DNA of 36,652 bases, from positions 1 to 36,652 of the forward strand of contig JAQGIE010000136.1 of the NCBI GenBank assembly GCA_028291365.1. The letters run 5' to 3'. The stretch comes from Rhodospirillales bacterium. GTDB lineage: Bacteria; Pseudomonadota; Alphaproteobacteria; BOG-932; Roseiterribacteraceae. The notes under the pieces were generated by a model. That model searched no databases. It saw nothing but the letters and a program-made list of their open reading frames with translations, and was not told where the DNA came from. Position numbers and translations under genes: made by a program. Shown one piece after another: positions 15,696 to 25,069 of the stretch. Every line of letters begins with the position of its first letter. Within the stretch, counting starts at the first letter, position 1.

Positions 15696-17105
15696 ATGAG
15701 CGACCAGACGCAGTTCGCGAGTCCGGCCTATGCAGCCGGCACCACCACCGATGCACGCACCGCGGCGCAGAGCGCCGCAATCGCCGCCCGCCTCGAACGG
15801 CTGCCGCTGACCTCGTATCAGCGCGGGCTGTTCGCGATCATCGCGACGGCATGGTTCTTCGACAGTCTCGATCTCGGCGCGCTGACTTTCGTGCTCGGTT
15901 CGATCCGCACGGAATTCCAGCTCACCACCGCGCAGGCGGGACTGCTGTCGAGCATGAGCTTCCTCGGCATGTTCATGGGCGCCGCCAGCGCCGGGTTGCT
16001 GGCCGACAAATTCGGCCGCACCCGCGTGTTCCAGGTCAGCATGATCTTCTGGGGCGTCGGTTCGATCCTGTGCGGCCTGTCGCCCGACGCCACCACGCTC
16101 GGGCTGGCGCGCGTGCTGCTGGGCTTCGGCATGGGCATGGAATTCCCGGTCGCGCAGTCGATGGTGTCGGAAATCATCCCGGCCAAAAGCCGCGGCCGCT
16201 ATATCGCGTTCCTCGAAGGTTTCTGGCCGATCGGCTTCGTCGTGTCGGGCCTGCTCTGCTACGTCGTGCTGCAAAACGCCGACTGGCGCTGGGTCTTCAT
16301 CATCGAAGGTGTCCCCGCGATTTTCGTGCTGGTGGTTCGGCGTCTGGTGCCGGAATCACCGCGCTGGCTTGCCTCGCATGGCGATCACGAACGCGCCGAA
16401 CGCGTGATGCACGAGATCGAGGTCAAGGTGCAGCAGCGGCTGGGCGGCGCCGCGCTGCCGCAACCTGCACTCGCGGTACCGGCGCCGACGACGCGGGGCG
16501 GCGGCATCGCTGCGCTATGGTCCAAACCCTATGCGCGCCGCACCACGATGCTGTGGTGTCTCTGGTTCTTCGCGTTGCTGGGTTTCTACGGTCTGACGAC
16601 CTGGCTCGGCGCGCTGCTGCAGGCCAAGGGCTTCCCGGTCACCAAATCGGTCTTCTACACGATCACGATTTCGCTGGCGGGCATCCCCGGCTTCCTGTGC
16701 TCGGCCTGGCTGGTCGAAAGCTGGGGCCGGCGCGGCACGCTGATCACGATGCTGCTGGGCGGCGCGGTTGCGTGCTGGTTCTACGGCAACGCCGCCGACC
16801 AGACGATGCTGATCGTCTACGGCCTGGCCATGCAGTTCTTCCTCTTCGGCATGTGGTCGGCGCTTTACGCCTACACGCCCGAACTCTACCCGACGCGCAT
16901 TCGCGCCACCGGCACCGGCTTCGCGTCAGCGATCGGCCGCGTCGGCTCGCTGATCGGTCCGTATGTGATCGGCATCATCCTGCCCACCATGGGATCGGCC
17001 GGCGTGTTCGCGCTGGGTGCGGGCGCCTTCGTCGTCGCGGCGATGGCGGTCCTGCTGCTGGGTGAAGAAACCCGCGGGCGCGTGCTCGAGGATATTGCGA
17101 GCTAG
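15696..17105 (+). CDS. MFS transporter, sugar/aromatic-acid porter-like
   Basis: The 469-aa carrier has a strong ribosome site (GGGGAGGAAGC before ATG), a 45-residue cytoplasmic lead and about 12 helices. Seen motifs are FFDSLDLGALTFVLGSI in TM1, motif A LADKFGRTRVFQ, RVLLGFGMGMEFPVAQS, PESPRWLASHGDH at the central loop, WGRRGTLITM, and LYPTRIRATGTGFASAIGR. This matches the sugar-porter/aromatic-acid:H+ symporter branch. Substrate is unknown; control by the divergent GntR-FCD regulator suggests an organic acid. It converges with DUF167, with 3 bases between. Confidence 0.9.
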   Translation: MSDQTQFASPAYAAGTTTDARTAAQSAAIAARLERLPLTSYQRGLFAIIATAWFFDSLDLGALTFVLGSIRTEFQLTTAQAGLLSSMSFLGMFMGAASAGLLADKFGRTRVFQVSMIFWGVGSILCGLSPDATTLGLARVLLGFGMGMEFPVAQSMVSEIIPAKSRGRYIAFLEGFWPIGFVVSGLLCYVVLQNADWRWVFIIEGVPAIFVLVVRRLVPESPRWLASHGDHERAERVMHEIEVKVQQRLGGAALPQPALAVPAPTTRGGGIAALWSKPYARRTTMLWCLWFFALLGFYGLTTWLGALLQAKGFPVTKSVFYTITISLAGIPGFLCSAWLVESWGRRGTLITMLLGGAVACWFYGNAADQTMLIVYGLAMQFFLFGMWSALYAYTPELYPTRIRATGTGFASAIGRVGSLIGPYVIGIILPTMGSAGVFALGAGAFVVAAMAVLLLGEETRGRVLEDIAS

Positions 17106-17108
17106 ATT

Positions 17109-17438
17109 TCAGGGTCCGGCGACCCACGCCGCCAGGCGCTGGGCAAGCACCGCCGGGTCGCCGTCGATCTGCAGCGACTTGCGTCGGACGCCCGCGCCGG
17201 TGGCGATCCGAATCGCCGATCTCGGCACGCCGAGAAGCCGCGCCAGAACCGCGACCAGCTCGTCATTGGCTTTGCCGTTTTCGGGCGGGGCGGCGACGTC
17301 GACCGCGAGCGCGACGCCGCCATCGGCCAGATTCTTCAGCCCGCTGGGCTTGGTGCTGGGCCGGCCCGGCCGCGCCTGCAGTTCGAGGCGCAGACCGGTC
17401 GCGGTCGCTTTCCAGGGTGTCGGGTCACGGTTCGTCAC
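17109..17438 (-). CDS. DUF167 (YggU-like) family protein
   Basis: The 109-aa product starts at GTG 17438. The core VDVAAPPENGKANDELVAVL, LGVPRSAIRIATGAGVRRKS and IDGDPAVLAQRL is the DUF167/YggU pattern. This small conserved protein has no defined biochemical role. Its start lies 78 bp from the divergent peptidase start, so promoters overlap in that spacer. A longer frame upstream is not conserved-looking and is rejected. Confidence 0.88.
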   Translation of the reverse strand: MTNRDPTPWKATATGLRLELQARPGRPSTKPSGLKNLADGGVALAVDVAAPPENGKANDELVAVLARLLGVPRSAIRIATGAGVRRKSLQIDGDPAVLAQRLAAWVAGP

Positions 17439-17516
17439 GGCCCCCGCGTTGCCCGCGGCACGCCGGCTGGTCAAGATCCGGCCCTTCCTTCTCCGTCGGA
17501 GTCCTCGTCCGTGCGC

Positions 17517-19402
17517 ATGATCGTTTCGCTCCGAGCCGCCGTTGCATGCGGCGCCCTGCTCGCCGCCGCCGCTCCCGCCCTGTCTTATGCCGCCAATCCC
17601 CCGGCCGAAGCGCACAAGGTCGACGAGCGCTGGATGTGGGACTGACCCAACTCTACCCCAACGAGGGGGCCTGGGACGCTGAACGCCTGGCGGTGAAGGG
17701 CGCGCTGCCCAATCTGAAACCCTTCAAGGGCACGCTCGGCACCGATGCCGCGACCTTGCTGCGCGCGCTCGACGAGTCGTCTTCGGTGCGCAAGCGGCTC
17801 GACCGTCTCGGCGTCTACGCCAATCTCAAAGCCGACGAAGATCTGCGCAGCACCAAGCCGCAGGAGATGCGGCAGCTGATGCAGGCGTTGAGTTCCGAAT
17901 ACGGGCAGGCCGTGTCCTGGATGCGTCCCGAGATCGCCGCGCTGGGCAAGGACAAGATCGAGGCGTTCATCACGGCCGAACCCGGCCTCGCCAGACATGC
18001 CTTCGCGCTGCGCGACGTGCAGCGCCTGGCCAGCCACGTGTTGAGCGACGAAACCGAATCGGTGCTGGCCGGCAGCTCGGTGGTACGGGCCGGTCCCAAC
18101 GCCATCTATTCGCAACTGTCGAACGCCGAACTGCCGTGGCCGACGATCACGCTGGCGACGGGCAAGAAGATCCGTCTCGACAGCCCGGGCTCTTCGGACG
18201 CGCGCCAGGCGACCCACCGCGACGACCGAAAGAAGGTGTTCGACTCTTTCTTCGGGGCCTGGAACCAGTATCGCAACACGATCGGCCAGATGTATGTCGC
18301 CTCGGTGCGCGGCGATGTGTTCTCGGCACGGTCGCGCAAATATCCGACCGCGCTCGCCGCGTCGCTGGCGGCCAACGACGTGCCGGACGACGTGTATCGT
18401 TCGCTGGTGCAGGCGGCAAATGACGGGCTGCCGACCTTGCATCGCTATTTCAAGCTGCGGCAGCGCCTGCTCGGCCTGAAAGAGATCCGCTACTACGACA
18501 TCTATCCGCCGATGCTGAAGTCAGACCGGAAATTCCCGATCGAGCGCACGCGCGAACTGACCCTGGCGGCGGTGCAGCCGCTGGGTCCGGACTATGTCGC
18601 CAAGATCACCAAGGCGACGGCGGAGCGTTGGGTGAATGTCTATCCGAGCGAGGGCAAGCGCAGCGGCGCCTATATGAGCGGCAGCGCCTACGACGTGCAT
18701 CCGTTCCTGCTGCTGAACCATCACGAGTCGTATGACGGCCTGTCGACCTACGCGCATGAATGGGGCCACGCGCTGCATTCGGTGCTGGCGAACGAAGCGC
18801 AGCCTTACGAGACGGCGGGCTATCCGCTGTTCCTCGCCGAGATCGCGTCGACCTGCAACGAGATGCTGCTGGCCGACCGCATGGTCGCCGAAGCCAAGAG
18901 CAAGGACGACAAGCTGTTCTATCTCGGCCAGATCCTCGAGACGCTGCGCGGCACCTTCTTCCGCCAGACCATGTTCGCCGAGTTCGAGCTCAAGACGCAC
19001 GAAGCGATCGAACGCGGTGAAGCCCTGTCCGGCGACAAGCTGAGCGCGATCTATCTCGACCTGCTCAAGCGCTATCACGGCGACGCGCAGGGCGTGATGA
19101 AGATCGACGATCTGTATGGCGTCGAATGGGCGTTCATCCCGCATTTCTATCGCGCCTATTACGTCTACCAGTACGCGACGTCGATCTCGGCGGCGGCGTG
19201 GTTCGCCGAGCAGATTCAGACCAAGGGCGACGCGGGCCGCGACAATTACCTCGCGGTGCTCAAGGCCGGCGGCTCGGATCACCCGGTGGCGATCCTGCAG
19301 AAGGCCGGGCTCGACATGACCAAGCCCGAGCCCTACCAGGCGCTCGTGCGACGCATGAACACGATCATGGACGAGATGGAAAAGCTGCTCGCGCCGGCCT
19401 AG
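17517..19402 (+). pseudogene. pepF: Exported M3 family oligoendopeptidase (PepF-like), one-base frameshift after the signal peptide
   Basis: From ATG 17517 a clear signal peptide (MIVSLRAAVACGALLAAAAP, then ALSYAANPPA) leads to ...DERWMWD, then TGA at 17643. The very next reading in the +1 frame resumes at LTQLYPNEGAWDAER and continues to 19402 as an M3B oligoendopeptidase. Its zinc motif HEWGH is at 18755-18769 and the third-ligand helix follows with EIASTCNEM. Adding one C after 17642 would give a continuous 628-aa protein, normal for the family. Upstream residues in the peptidase's own frame are Arg/Pro-rich and unlike a real N-terminus. It is either a recent null mutation or a sequence error; rescue from an internal start would give a cytoplasmic enzyme. 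Confidence 0.85.
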
Positions 19403-19478
19403 CGCGTTTCGCTTCAGCGAAAACGCGCCAGACCAAAATGTTAGACGCATGATCCGATCCAATTGGATCGGATCATGC
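19400..19478 (+). repeat. Double-hairpin repeat, copy 1 (fused to the pepF stop codon)
   Basis: Hairpin A (19402-19428) is a 12-bp stem with one bulge and a 3-base loop, starting TAGCGCGTTTCG, whose TAG is the pepF stop. After 18 bases comes B (19447-19478), a perfect 32-bp palindrome with arms GCATGATCCGATCCAA/TTGGATCGGATCATGC. A second copy with the same order and orientation relative to its gene lies at 32337-32418. Confidence 0.8.
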
Positions 19479-19499
19479 TTTAAGCCGGCGCGAGACGCC

Positions 19500-21197
19500 T
19501 CATCGCACGACGAGCTGACTCAGCGGCCAGAGATAGGCCTGGCCGATGACCAGAAGTCCCATCAGCGACGCCAGCGCGAGGCTGTGGAAGAACACGTAGC
19601 GCAGGATGTCGCCTTCGTGGCCGAACCATCGCGTCGCCGTACTGGCGACGACGATGCTCTGCGCGTCGATCATCTTGCCCATCACGCCCCCCGAGCTGTT
19701 GGCCGCGGCCATCAAGGTCGGGCTGAGGCCCAACTGTTCGGCGCTGACGCGCTGCAGACCGCCGAACAACACGTTGGAAGCGGTGTCTGAGCCGGTCAGC
19801 GCGACGCCGAGCCAGCCGAGCAACGTGCCGAAGAACGGGTAGAACACACCCGCATGTGCCATGGTCAGCCCGAGCGTCGCATCAATGCCCGCATAACGCG
19901 TCGTGAAGCCGATCGCGAGCATCGCCGCGATGGTCAGCAGGGACAGCCGCACGCGCCATAGCGTCTGGCCATAGATGCGCAGCATCGCCAGTGGCGAGAA
20001 GCGCATGACGAACCCCGCGATGATTGCCGCAATCAGGATCCCCGAACCCGTCGCCGAGAGGTAGTTGAAGATGTAGATCGCGCCCTCGCGGGCCGGTTTG
20101 GTGACGACCGGCGGCACGCGTTCCACCATCTCATGCAGGCCGGCCATCGGAATCTTCACCACCGAGATCGCATCGAGCGCCACTTTCACCTGCGGCGTGC
20201 CCCAGGCGAACACGACGACGCTGAGGATCAGCCAGGGGAGCCAGGCCAGGAAGACCTCGCGTCCCGAAGCTGGCGGTCGGCGCTGCACGCCGCCGTCCGG
20301 GACGGCCTGCGCACCGATGCTCGCCGGCGCATGCGCCGGCTCGAAGGCTTCGGCTCCGCGGAGCGCCGTGCTGCGCCAGATGTGGCGCGGGTGCCAGACG
20401 CGGAGAAACAGGGTCAGCGCTACGATCGAGCAGATCGCCGCGACGACGTCGACCAACCACGGCCCGTGCAGATTCGAGACAAGAAATTGCGGAATCGCGA
20501 AGGACGCGCCTGCGATCAGGACCGCGGGCCAGATCTCGGCCATGGCGCGGAAACCGGCGAAGGCCCAGACCAGCCAGAACGGCACCAGAATCGAGAAGAA
20601 CGGCAATTGCCGCCCGATCATCGCCGAGAGATCGAAGATGTCGAGACCGGTGACTGCGGCGAGCGCGATAACCGGCGTGCCCAACGCCCCGTAGGCAACG
20701 GGCGCGGTGTTCGCGATCAGCGACAAGCCAGACGCCGCCAGCGGGCTGAAACCCAGCCCGATCAGGATCGCACCGGTGATCGCGACCGGTGTGCCGAATC
20801 CCGAGGCGCCTTCGAAGAACGCGCCGAAGGAGAACGCCACCAGCAACACTTGCAGGCGGCGATCCTCAGTCACTCGGGACAGGCTGTCCTGCAAGGTCGT
20901 GAATGCGCCTTTCTCCGACGTCATTTGGTAGAGAAAGATCACGTTCAAAACGATCCAGCCGATCGGCAGCAATCCGTACGCGCCCCCGAACACCGCCGCG
21001 CGGGTGGCCAGGGCCACCGGCATGCCATAGGCGAGGATCGCGACGGCGAGGGCCGCCGCCAGACCGAGTAGCGCCGCCCGGTGTGCCGGCCAATGCAAGA
21101 AGCCGAGCGCGCCCAGCAAACAAACGATCGGCACCGCGGCGCATAGCGCCGAAAGCGGCAGACTGCCGAACGGGTCGTAGAGTTGCGTCCAGGGCAT
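19500..21197 (-). CDS. L-lactate permease family transporter (LctP)
   Basis: The 565-aa protein with about 13-14 helices starts at ATG 21197 (GGAG upstream). Lactate permease signatures are present: WTQLYDPFGSLPLSAL at the N-terminus, FGAFFEGASGFGTPVAITGA, ANTAPVAYGALGTPVIALA, LTGSDTASNVLFGGLQ and ANSSGGVMGKMIDAQSIVVA. It should carry lactate, or glycolate, with protons across the inner membrane. It is the last gene of a long leftward run and follows cfa by 41 bases. No lactate dehydrogenase is in the window. Confidence 0.92.
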   Translation of the reverse strand: MPWTQLYDPFGSLPLSALCAAVPIVCLLGALGFLHWPAHRAALLGLAAALAVAILAYGMPVALATRAAVFGGAYGLLPIGWIVLNVIFLYQMTSEKGAFTTLQDSLSRVTEDRRLQVLLVAFSFGAFFEGASGFGTPVAITGAILIGLGFSPLAASGLSLIANTAPVAYGALGTPVIALAAVTGLDIFDLSAMIGRQLPFFSILVPFWLVWAFAGFRAMAEIWPAVLIAGASFAIPQFLVSNLHGPWLVDVVAAICSIVALTLFLRVWHPRHIWRSTALRGAEAFEPAHAPASIGAQAVPDGGVQRRPPASGREVFLAWLPWLILSVVVFAWGTPQVKVALDAISVVKIPMAGLHEMVERVPPVVTKPAREGAIYIFNYLSATGSGILIAAIIAGFVMRFSPLAMLRIYGQTLWRVRLSLLTIAAMLAIGFTTRYAGIDATLGLTMAHAGVFYPFFGTLLGWLGVALTGSDTASNVLFGGLQRVSAEQLGLSPTLMAAANSSGGVMGKMIDAQSIVVASTATRWFGHEGDILRYVFFHSLALASLMGLLVIGQAYLWPLSQLVVR

Positions 21198-21238
21198 GAT
21201 GGTATCTCCAACCTCGTGAAGACTCCCTCCAGGTCCCT

Positions 21239-22492
21239 CTAGGCGCTGCGCGCGCTCGACCCTGACGCCTGTTCGAGCAGGCGCGTTTCTTCGGCGACCA
21301 TGTAGTCGCGCGTGAACGGAACTGCGTGCTGTTCGCGGGCAAGCTGGATCTGGAACACCATGCCGCTCCAATATTCGAAATTCGCCTCCGACGCGGCGAG
21401 GTAGAATTCCCACATGCGGCAGAAACGTTCGTCGTAGAGCTTGGCGATCTGGTCGCGGTTGTTTGCGAACCGCACCTGCCATTCGCGCAGCGTCCAGGCG
21501 TAATGCATGCGCAGGATTTCGACGTCGGTCGCCCACAGTCCGGCACGCTCGACCGACGGCAGCACTTCCGACAAAGCCGGCGAATAGCCGCCCGGGAAAA
21601 TATATTTGCGCAGCCACGAATTGGTCAGGCCCGGCCCATCGGCGCGGCCGATCGAATGCAGCAGCGCGACACCGTCCGACGGCAACAGCCGGTGCACGGT
21701 CTGGAAGAACGTGTCGTACTGCGTGACGCCGACATGCTCGAACATGCCGACTGAGACGATGCGATCGTACTGCCCCGTCTCCTCGCGATAATCCTGCAGC
21801 TTGAACTGCGCACGGCCCGACAGGCCGGCGCGGCGCGCGCGCTCGGTGGCGTAGGCATGCTGTTCGGTCGACAGCGTGAGACCGGTGACTTCGACGCCGT
21901 AATGTTCGGCGAGGAACAGCGCCAGACCGCCCCAGCCCGACCCGATATCGAGCACGCGCTGGCCGCGCTTGAGCAGCAGCTTCGAAGCGATATGGCGCTT
22001 CTTGTCGAGCTGCGCGACCTCGAGCGGCGTGCTCAGGGTGCGGAAATACGCACAGGAATATTGGCGGTCGGGATCGAGGAAGAGATCGTAGAGCTCGTCC
22101 GACAGGTCGTAGTGATGGGCGACGTTGCGGCGCGAGCGGCGGGCCGAGTTGGCCTGGTGCAGCTTGAGCATCAGCGGCCGGAAATATCGGGCCAACCGGT
22201 CGGCGGGCAGGCTGCCGCCGGTGACCTGCAGATTGCGCATCAACAGCCTGATCAGGTCGCGCGCCGTGCCGCGCTCGATGACGAAGCGGCCATCCATGTA
22301 AGCTTCGCCGAAGGCGAGGTCGGGCCGCAGCGCCAGCGCCAGCGCCACCCTGGAGTCGGTCAGCCGGATGGCCACCGGCACGCTGTCGTCGGGGGCGCCG
22401 TACTCACGGACGCGCCCACGATGATCGGTCACCGTCAGTCGACCCTGCCGGATAAGCCGGGTCAGAAAGGCATGCAGTAACGCAGGACCCAT
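21239..22492 (-). CDS. cfa: Cyclopropane-fatty-acyl-phospholipid synthase
   Basis: The 417-aa protein starts at ATG 22492. It has an N-terminal lipid-binding region (FGEAYMDGRFVIE at about 61-73), then NVAHHYDLSDELYDLFLD (123-140) and the SAM-binding motif VLDIGSGWGGLALFLAEHYG from 180. Family hallmarks SVGMFEHVG, LLHSIGR and YIFPGGYSP follow. It transfers a methylene from SAM to unsaturated phospholipid chains in the membrane, making cyclopropane fatty acids during stress or stationary phase. Length is near the usual 380-420. It lies in the same-strand run upstream of lactate permease. Confidence 0.95.
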   Translation of the reverse strand: MGPALLHAFLTRLIRQGRLTVTDHRGRVREYGAPDDSVPVAIRLTDSRVALALALRPDLAFGEAYMDGRFVIERGTARDLIRLLMRNLQVTGGSLPADRLARYFRPLMLKLHQANSARRSRRNVAHHYDLSDELYDLFLDPDRQYSCAYFRTLSTPLEVAQLDKKRHIASKLLLKRGQRVLDIGSGWGGLALFLAEHYGVEVTGLTLSTEQHAYATERARRAGLSGRAQFKLQDYREETGQYDRIVSVGMFEHVGVTQYDTFFQTVHRLLPSDGVALLHSIGRADGPGLTNSWLRKYIFPGGYSPALSEVLPSVERAGLWATDVEILRMHYAWTLREWQVRFANNRDQIAKLYDERFCRMWEFYLAASEANFEYWSGMVFQIQLAREQHAVPFTRDYMVAEETRLLEQASGSSARSA

Positions 22493-22585
22493 GTTCCACC
22501 GCCTCGTTCCGTGATTGCACCAGGAACGAGCCGCGGCGTCGAGAGTTCGATGTGAAACGCTGGCGAGGGGCTGGGTTTCCCCGGG

Positions 22586-23011
22586 TCAGACCTCGTGGTC
22601 GGCCCGGTAGTCCTGGGGCTCGCCGTTCCGGCGGTCTTCCATGTCGGCGCCGTGCTCGCCCTCTTCGGTGTCGAAATCGTCGAGCTTGTCCATCGCGACC
22701 GAGTGGTCGCCACCGGCCGCCAGAACGGCGGTTTCGCGCGGGCCACGCGTGCGGTCGATGCCGTAGACGAAATGAATGCCCTCGCTGTCGGCCACAGCGC
22801 GGGCGGCACGTAGGGCCTCTTCGAAGCTCATTTTGCGGCCGTCGGCATGGACCGGTTCGGTCTGCTCGTCCGGCCCCTCGCCGCGCGACAGGATCATCTG
22901 GATCACCGTCTCGCGGGGCGAATCTTCGTGGAACTGTTTGATGACGATGACGTGCCGGCCACGCCCCTCGGGCATGGCGTCGTGCGCGTCCAGCATCCGG
23001 ATTTCTGCCAT
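22586..23011 (-). CDS. Hypothetical acidic protein
   Basis: The 141-aa protein from ATG 23011 (AGGAAGG upstream) has no recognised family. An N-terminal half with HVIVIKQFHEDSPRETVIQM and FEEALRAARAVADSEGIHFVYGIDRT suggests a small alpha/beta fold. The C-terminal 35 residues are acidic and likely disordered (DDFDTEEGEHGADMEDRRNGE). It sits between mmsB and cfa, same strand, 48 bases after mmsB. Confidence 0.65.
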   Translation of the reverse strand: MAEIRMLDAHDAMPEGRGRHVIVIKQFHEDSPRETVIQMILSRGEGPDEQTEPVHADGRKMSFEEALRAARAVADSEGIHFVYGIDRTRGPRETAVLAAGGDHSVAMDKLDDFDTEEGEHGADMEDRRNGEPQDYRADHEV

Positions 23012-23059
23012 CTCGCGTCCCTTCCTGTTGAGGTCAGAACGCGAGCGTGGCCCCATTGT

Positions 23060-23950
23060 TCAGTTCTTTGTCGTGAGGAACTCGAACAGCGACGAGAAAT
23101 CCTTCTTCGCGAAGCCGCCCTGCGCCGCCAGCGCATAGAGTTGCGTCGCCACCGCCGCCAGCGGCGTGGCCGCGCCCGAGCTGGCACCCGCGTCCTGCGC
23201 CAGCCGCATATCCTTGAGCATCAGCTCGGTCAGGAAGCCGCCTTCATAGTCGCGATTGGCCGGCGAGGCCGGCACCGGACCCGGCACCGGGCAATTGACC
23301 GTGAGCGACCAGCACGAGCCCGAGCTCTTCGAGGCGATGTCGAACAGCTTCTGGCGATCGAGGCCGAGCCGGTCGGCCAAGGCGAAGCCTTCGGCAACAG
23401 ACAGCATCTGAATGCCGAGCATCATGTTGTTGCAGAGCTTGGCGGCCTGGCCGTTGCCGGGGCCGCCGGCATGAATCACCGCCTTGCCCATCTGCTGCAG
23501 CACCGGGGTGGCGCGCGCGACCGAGTCGTCCGAGCCGCCGACCATGAAGGTCAGCGTCGCGTTCTGGGCCCCGACCGTGCCGCCCGACACCGGCGCGTCA
23601 AGAAATCCAACAGCACGCGAAGAAGCCGCCGCGTGCAGCGCGCGCGCCGTGTCGACGTCGATGGTCGAACTGTCGATCGCCAGCGCCCTGGGTGCCAGCT
23701 TCGCCAAGGCACCCTCGTCACCCAGCAGCACCGAGCGCACATGCTTGCCGGCAGGCAGCATGGTGATCAGCAGCTCGGCACCGTCGGCCGCCTGGGCAGC
23801 ACTGGTCGAGACCGCGCCCCCGGCCGCGTGCAGCGCTTCGCAGGCGACGGGCGACAGGTCGACGCCGATCACCTGATGCCCGGCCTTCACCAAATTCTGC
23901 GCCATCGGCAGGCCCATATTGCCGAGCCCTACGAACGCGATCTTGGCCAT
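23060..23950 (-). CDS. mmsB: 3-hydroxyisobutyrate dehydrogenase
   Basis: The 296-aa protein has Rossmann motif FVGLGNMGLPMAQNLVKAGH, the family loop FLDAPVSGGTVGAQNATLTFMVGG, the catalytic Lys helix GNGQAAKLCNNMMLG, and KLFDIASKSSGSCWSL, which is characteristic of true 3-hydroxyisobutyrate dehydrogenases. It oxidises 3-hydroxyisobutyrate to methylmalonate semialdehyde with NAD in valine breakdown. It follows the CoA hydrolase by 27 bases in the acd-hydrolase-mmsB order. The next enzyme (mmsA) is at 29463. Confidence 0.95.
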   Translation of the reverse strand: MAKIAFVGLGNMGLPMAQNLVKAGHQVIGVDLSPVACEALHAAGGAVSTSAAQAADGAELLITMLPAGKHVRSVLLGDEGALAKLAPRALAIDSSTIDVDTARALHAAASSRAVGFLDAPVSGGTVGAQNATLTFMVGGSDDSVARATPVLQQMGKAVIHAGGPGNGQAAKLCNNMMLGIQMLSVAEGFALADRLGLDRQKLFDIASKSSGSCWSLTVNCPVPGPVPASPANRDYEGGFLTELMLKDMRLAQDAGASSGAATPLAAVATQLYALAAQGGFAKKDFSSLFEFLTTKN

Positions 23951-23977
23951 GCGTGTCCTCCGGAAATTCGTTCGTCT

Positions 23978-25069
23978 TCAGTCTTCGAACGTCAGGTCGC
24001 CATCCGGCGGCGTGACGAAATAGTTGGTCACGTCGCGCACTTCGGCCAGCGTCGCGGGCCGCCATTTCGGCTGCTTGTCCTTGTCGATCAGCAGCGCGCG
24101 GATGCCTTCGTAGAAATCATGGTCGGCGAGCACGCTCTGCGTCAGCCGGTATTCCATGCGCATGCAGTCGTCGAACGACAGGTCACGGCCGCGGCGCATT
24201 TCCTCGAGCGTGATCTTGCAGCTGGTCGGCGACATGGTGCGGATGGTCGCTGCGGTTTCGCTGGCGAAGACGCCTTGCGTCTTGTCGAGAGCCGCAAGAA
24301 TCGCCTCGACCGTATCGAGCCCGAAACACGCATCGATCACGTCGCGATGCTCCGCGAGCGGCGCCGCGCCCGGCGCGACACGGAAGGTCTTCAGCACAGT
24401 ATCGACGATTTCGCGTGCACCGCCCGCCTGCCAATCCGCCGCGACCAGCGCGTCGACGAGGTCGTCGAGACGGCCGGACTCGATCACGTCGGTCGCCATG
24501 CCGAGATGGGCGAGATCGGGCGCGCCGAGCCGCGCGCCGGTGAGCGCGAGATACGGGCCCAGCGCCCCCGGCAGACGCGGCAGCACGTAGGACGCGCCGA
24601 CATCGGGAAACAGGCCGATGCCGGTTTCGGGCATCGCCGCCAAGGTGCGTTCGGTCGCGACGCGGTGACTGCCATGCATCGACAGGCCGATGCCGCCGCC
24701 CATCGTGACGCCGTCGATCAAGGCGACCAGCGGCTTCTCGAAGCGCTGCAGACGGCGGTTCATCCGGTATTCGGTGCGGAAGAAATCGCGCGTCAGCCCG
24801 TCATCGTCGCCCTGTTTGCGGCCGATGCCCGACTCCGCCACCGCGCGCACGTCGCCGCCGGCGCAATAGGCGCGACCGCCGGCGCCGCGCGTGACGACGG
24901 CGCGCACCGACGCGTCGCGACCCCAATCGCGCAGACTGCCGTCGATCGCCGCGCACATGCCGGTGGTCAGCGCGTTGAGCGCCTTGGGCCGGTTGAGCGT
25001 GATGATGCCGATCTGCCCGCGCCGTTCGAACAGGACTTCGGGCGCCGAGAAATTCTTGTCCGCAGTCAT
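23978..25069 (-). CDS. 3-hydroxyisobutyryl-CoA hydrolase (crotonase superfamily)
   Basis: The 363-aa crotonase-fold protein starts at ATG 25069, overlapping the acyl-CoA dehydrogenase stop (TGATG). Oxyanion-hole and active-site segments seen are GGRAYCAGGDVRAV, DGVTMGGGIGLSMHGSHRVATE and PETGIGLFPDVGASYVLPRL, where the Glu/Asp pair of HIBCH enzymes lies. The length and C-terminal region (SPTSCKITLEEMRRG, EGIRALLIDKDKQPKW) are diagnostic of 3-hydroxyisobutyryl-CoA hydrolases rather than enoyl-CoA hydratases. It releases CoA from 3-hydroxyisobutyryl-CoA in valine degradation. No separate methacrylyl-CoA hydratase is in the window. Confidence 0.94.
   Translation of the reverse strand: MTADKNFSAPEVLFERRGQIGIITLNRPKALNALTTGMCAAIDGSLRDWGRDASVRAVVTRGAGGRAYCAGGDVRAVAESGIGRKQGDDDGLTRDFFRTEYRMNRRLQRFEKPLVALIDGVTMGGGIGLSMHGSHRVATERTLAAMPETGIGLFPDVGASYVLPRLPGALGPYLALTGARLGAPDLAHLGMATDVIESGRLDDLVDALVAADWQAGGAREIVDTVLKTFRVAPGAAPLAEHRDVIDACFGLDTVEAILAALDKTQGVFASETAATIRTMSPTSCKITLEEMRRGRDLSFDDCMRMEYRLTQSVLADHDFYEGIRALLIDKDKQPKWRPATLAEVRDVTNYFVTPPDGDLTFED

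Noticed and set aside
17417-17516. In-frame N-terminal extension of the M3 peptidase frame
   Set aside because: The residues are Arg/Pro/Ser-rich and unlike any leader, while the other frame holds a textbook signal peptide, so a frameshift explains the data better.
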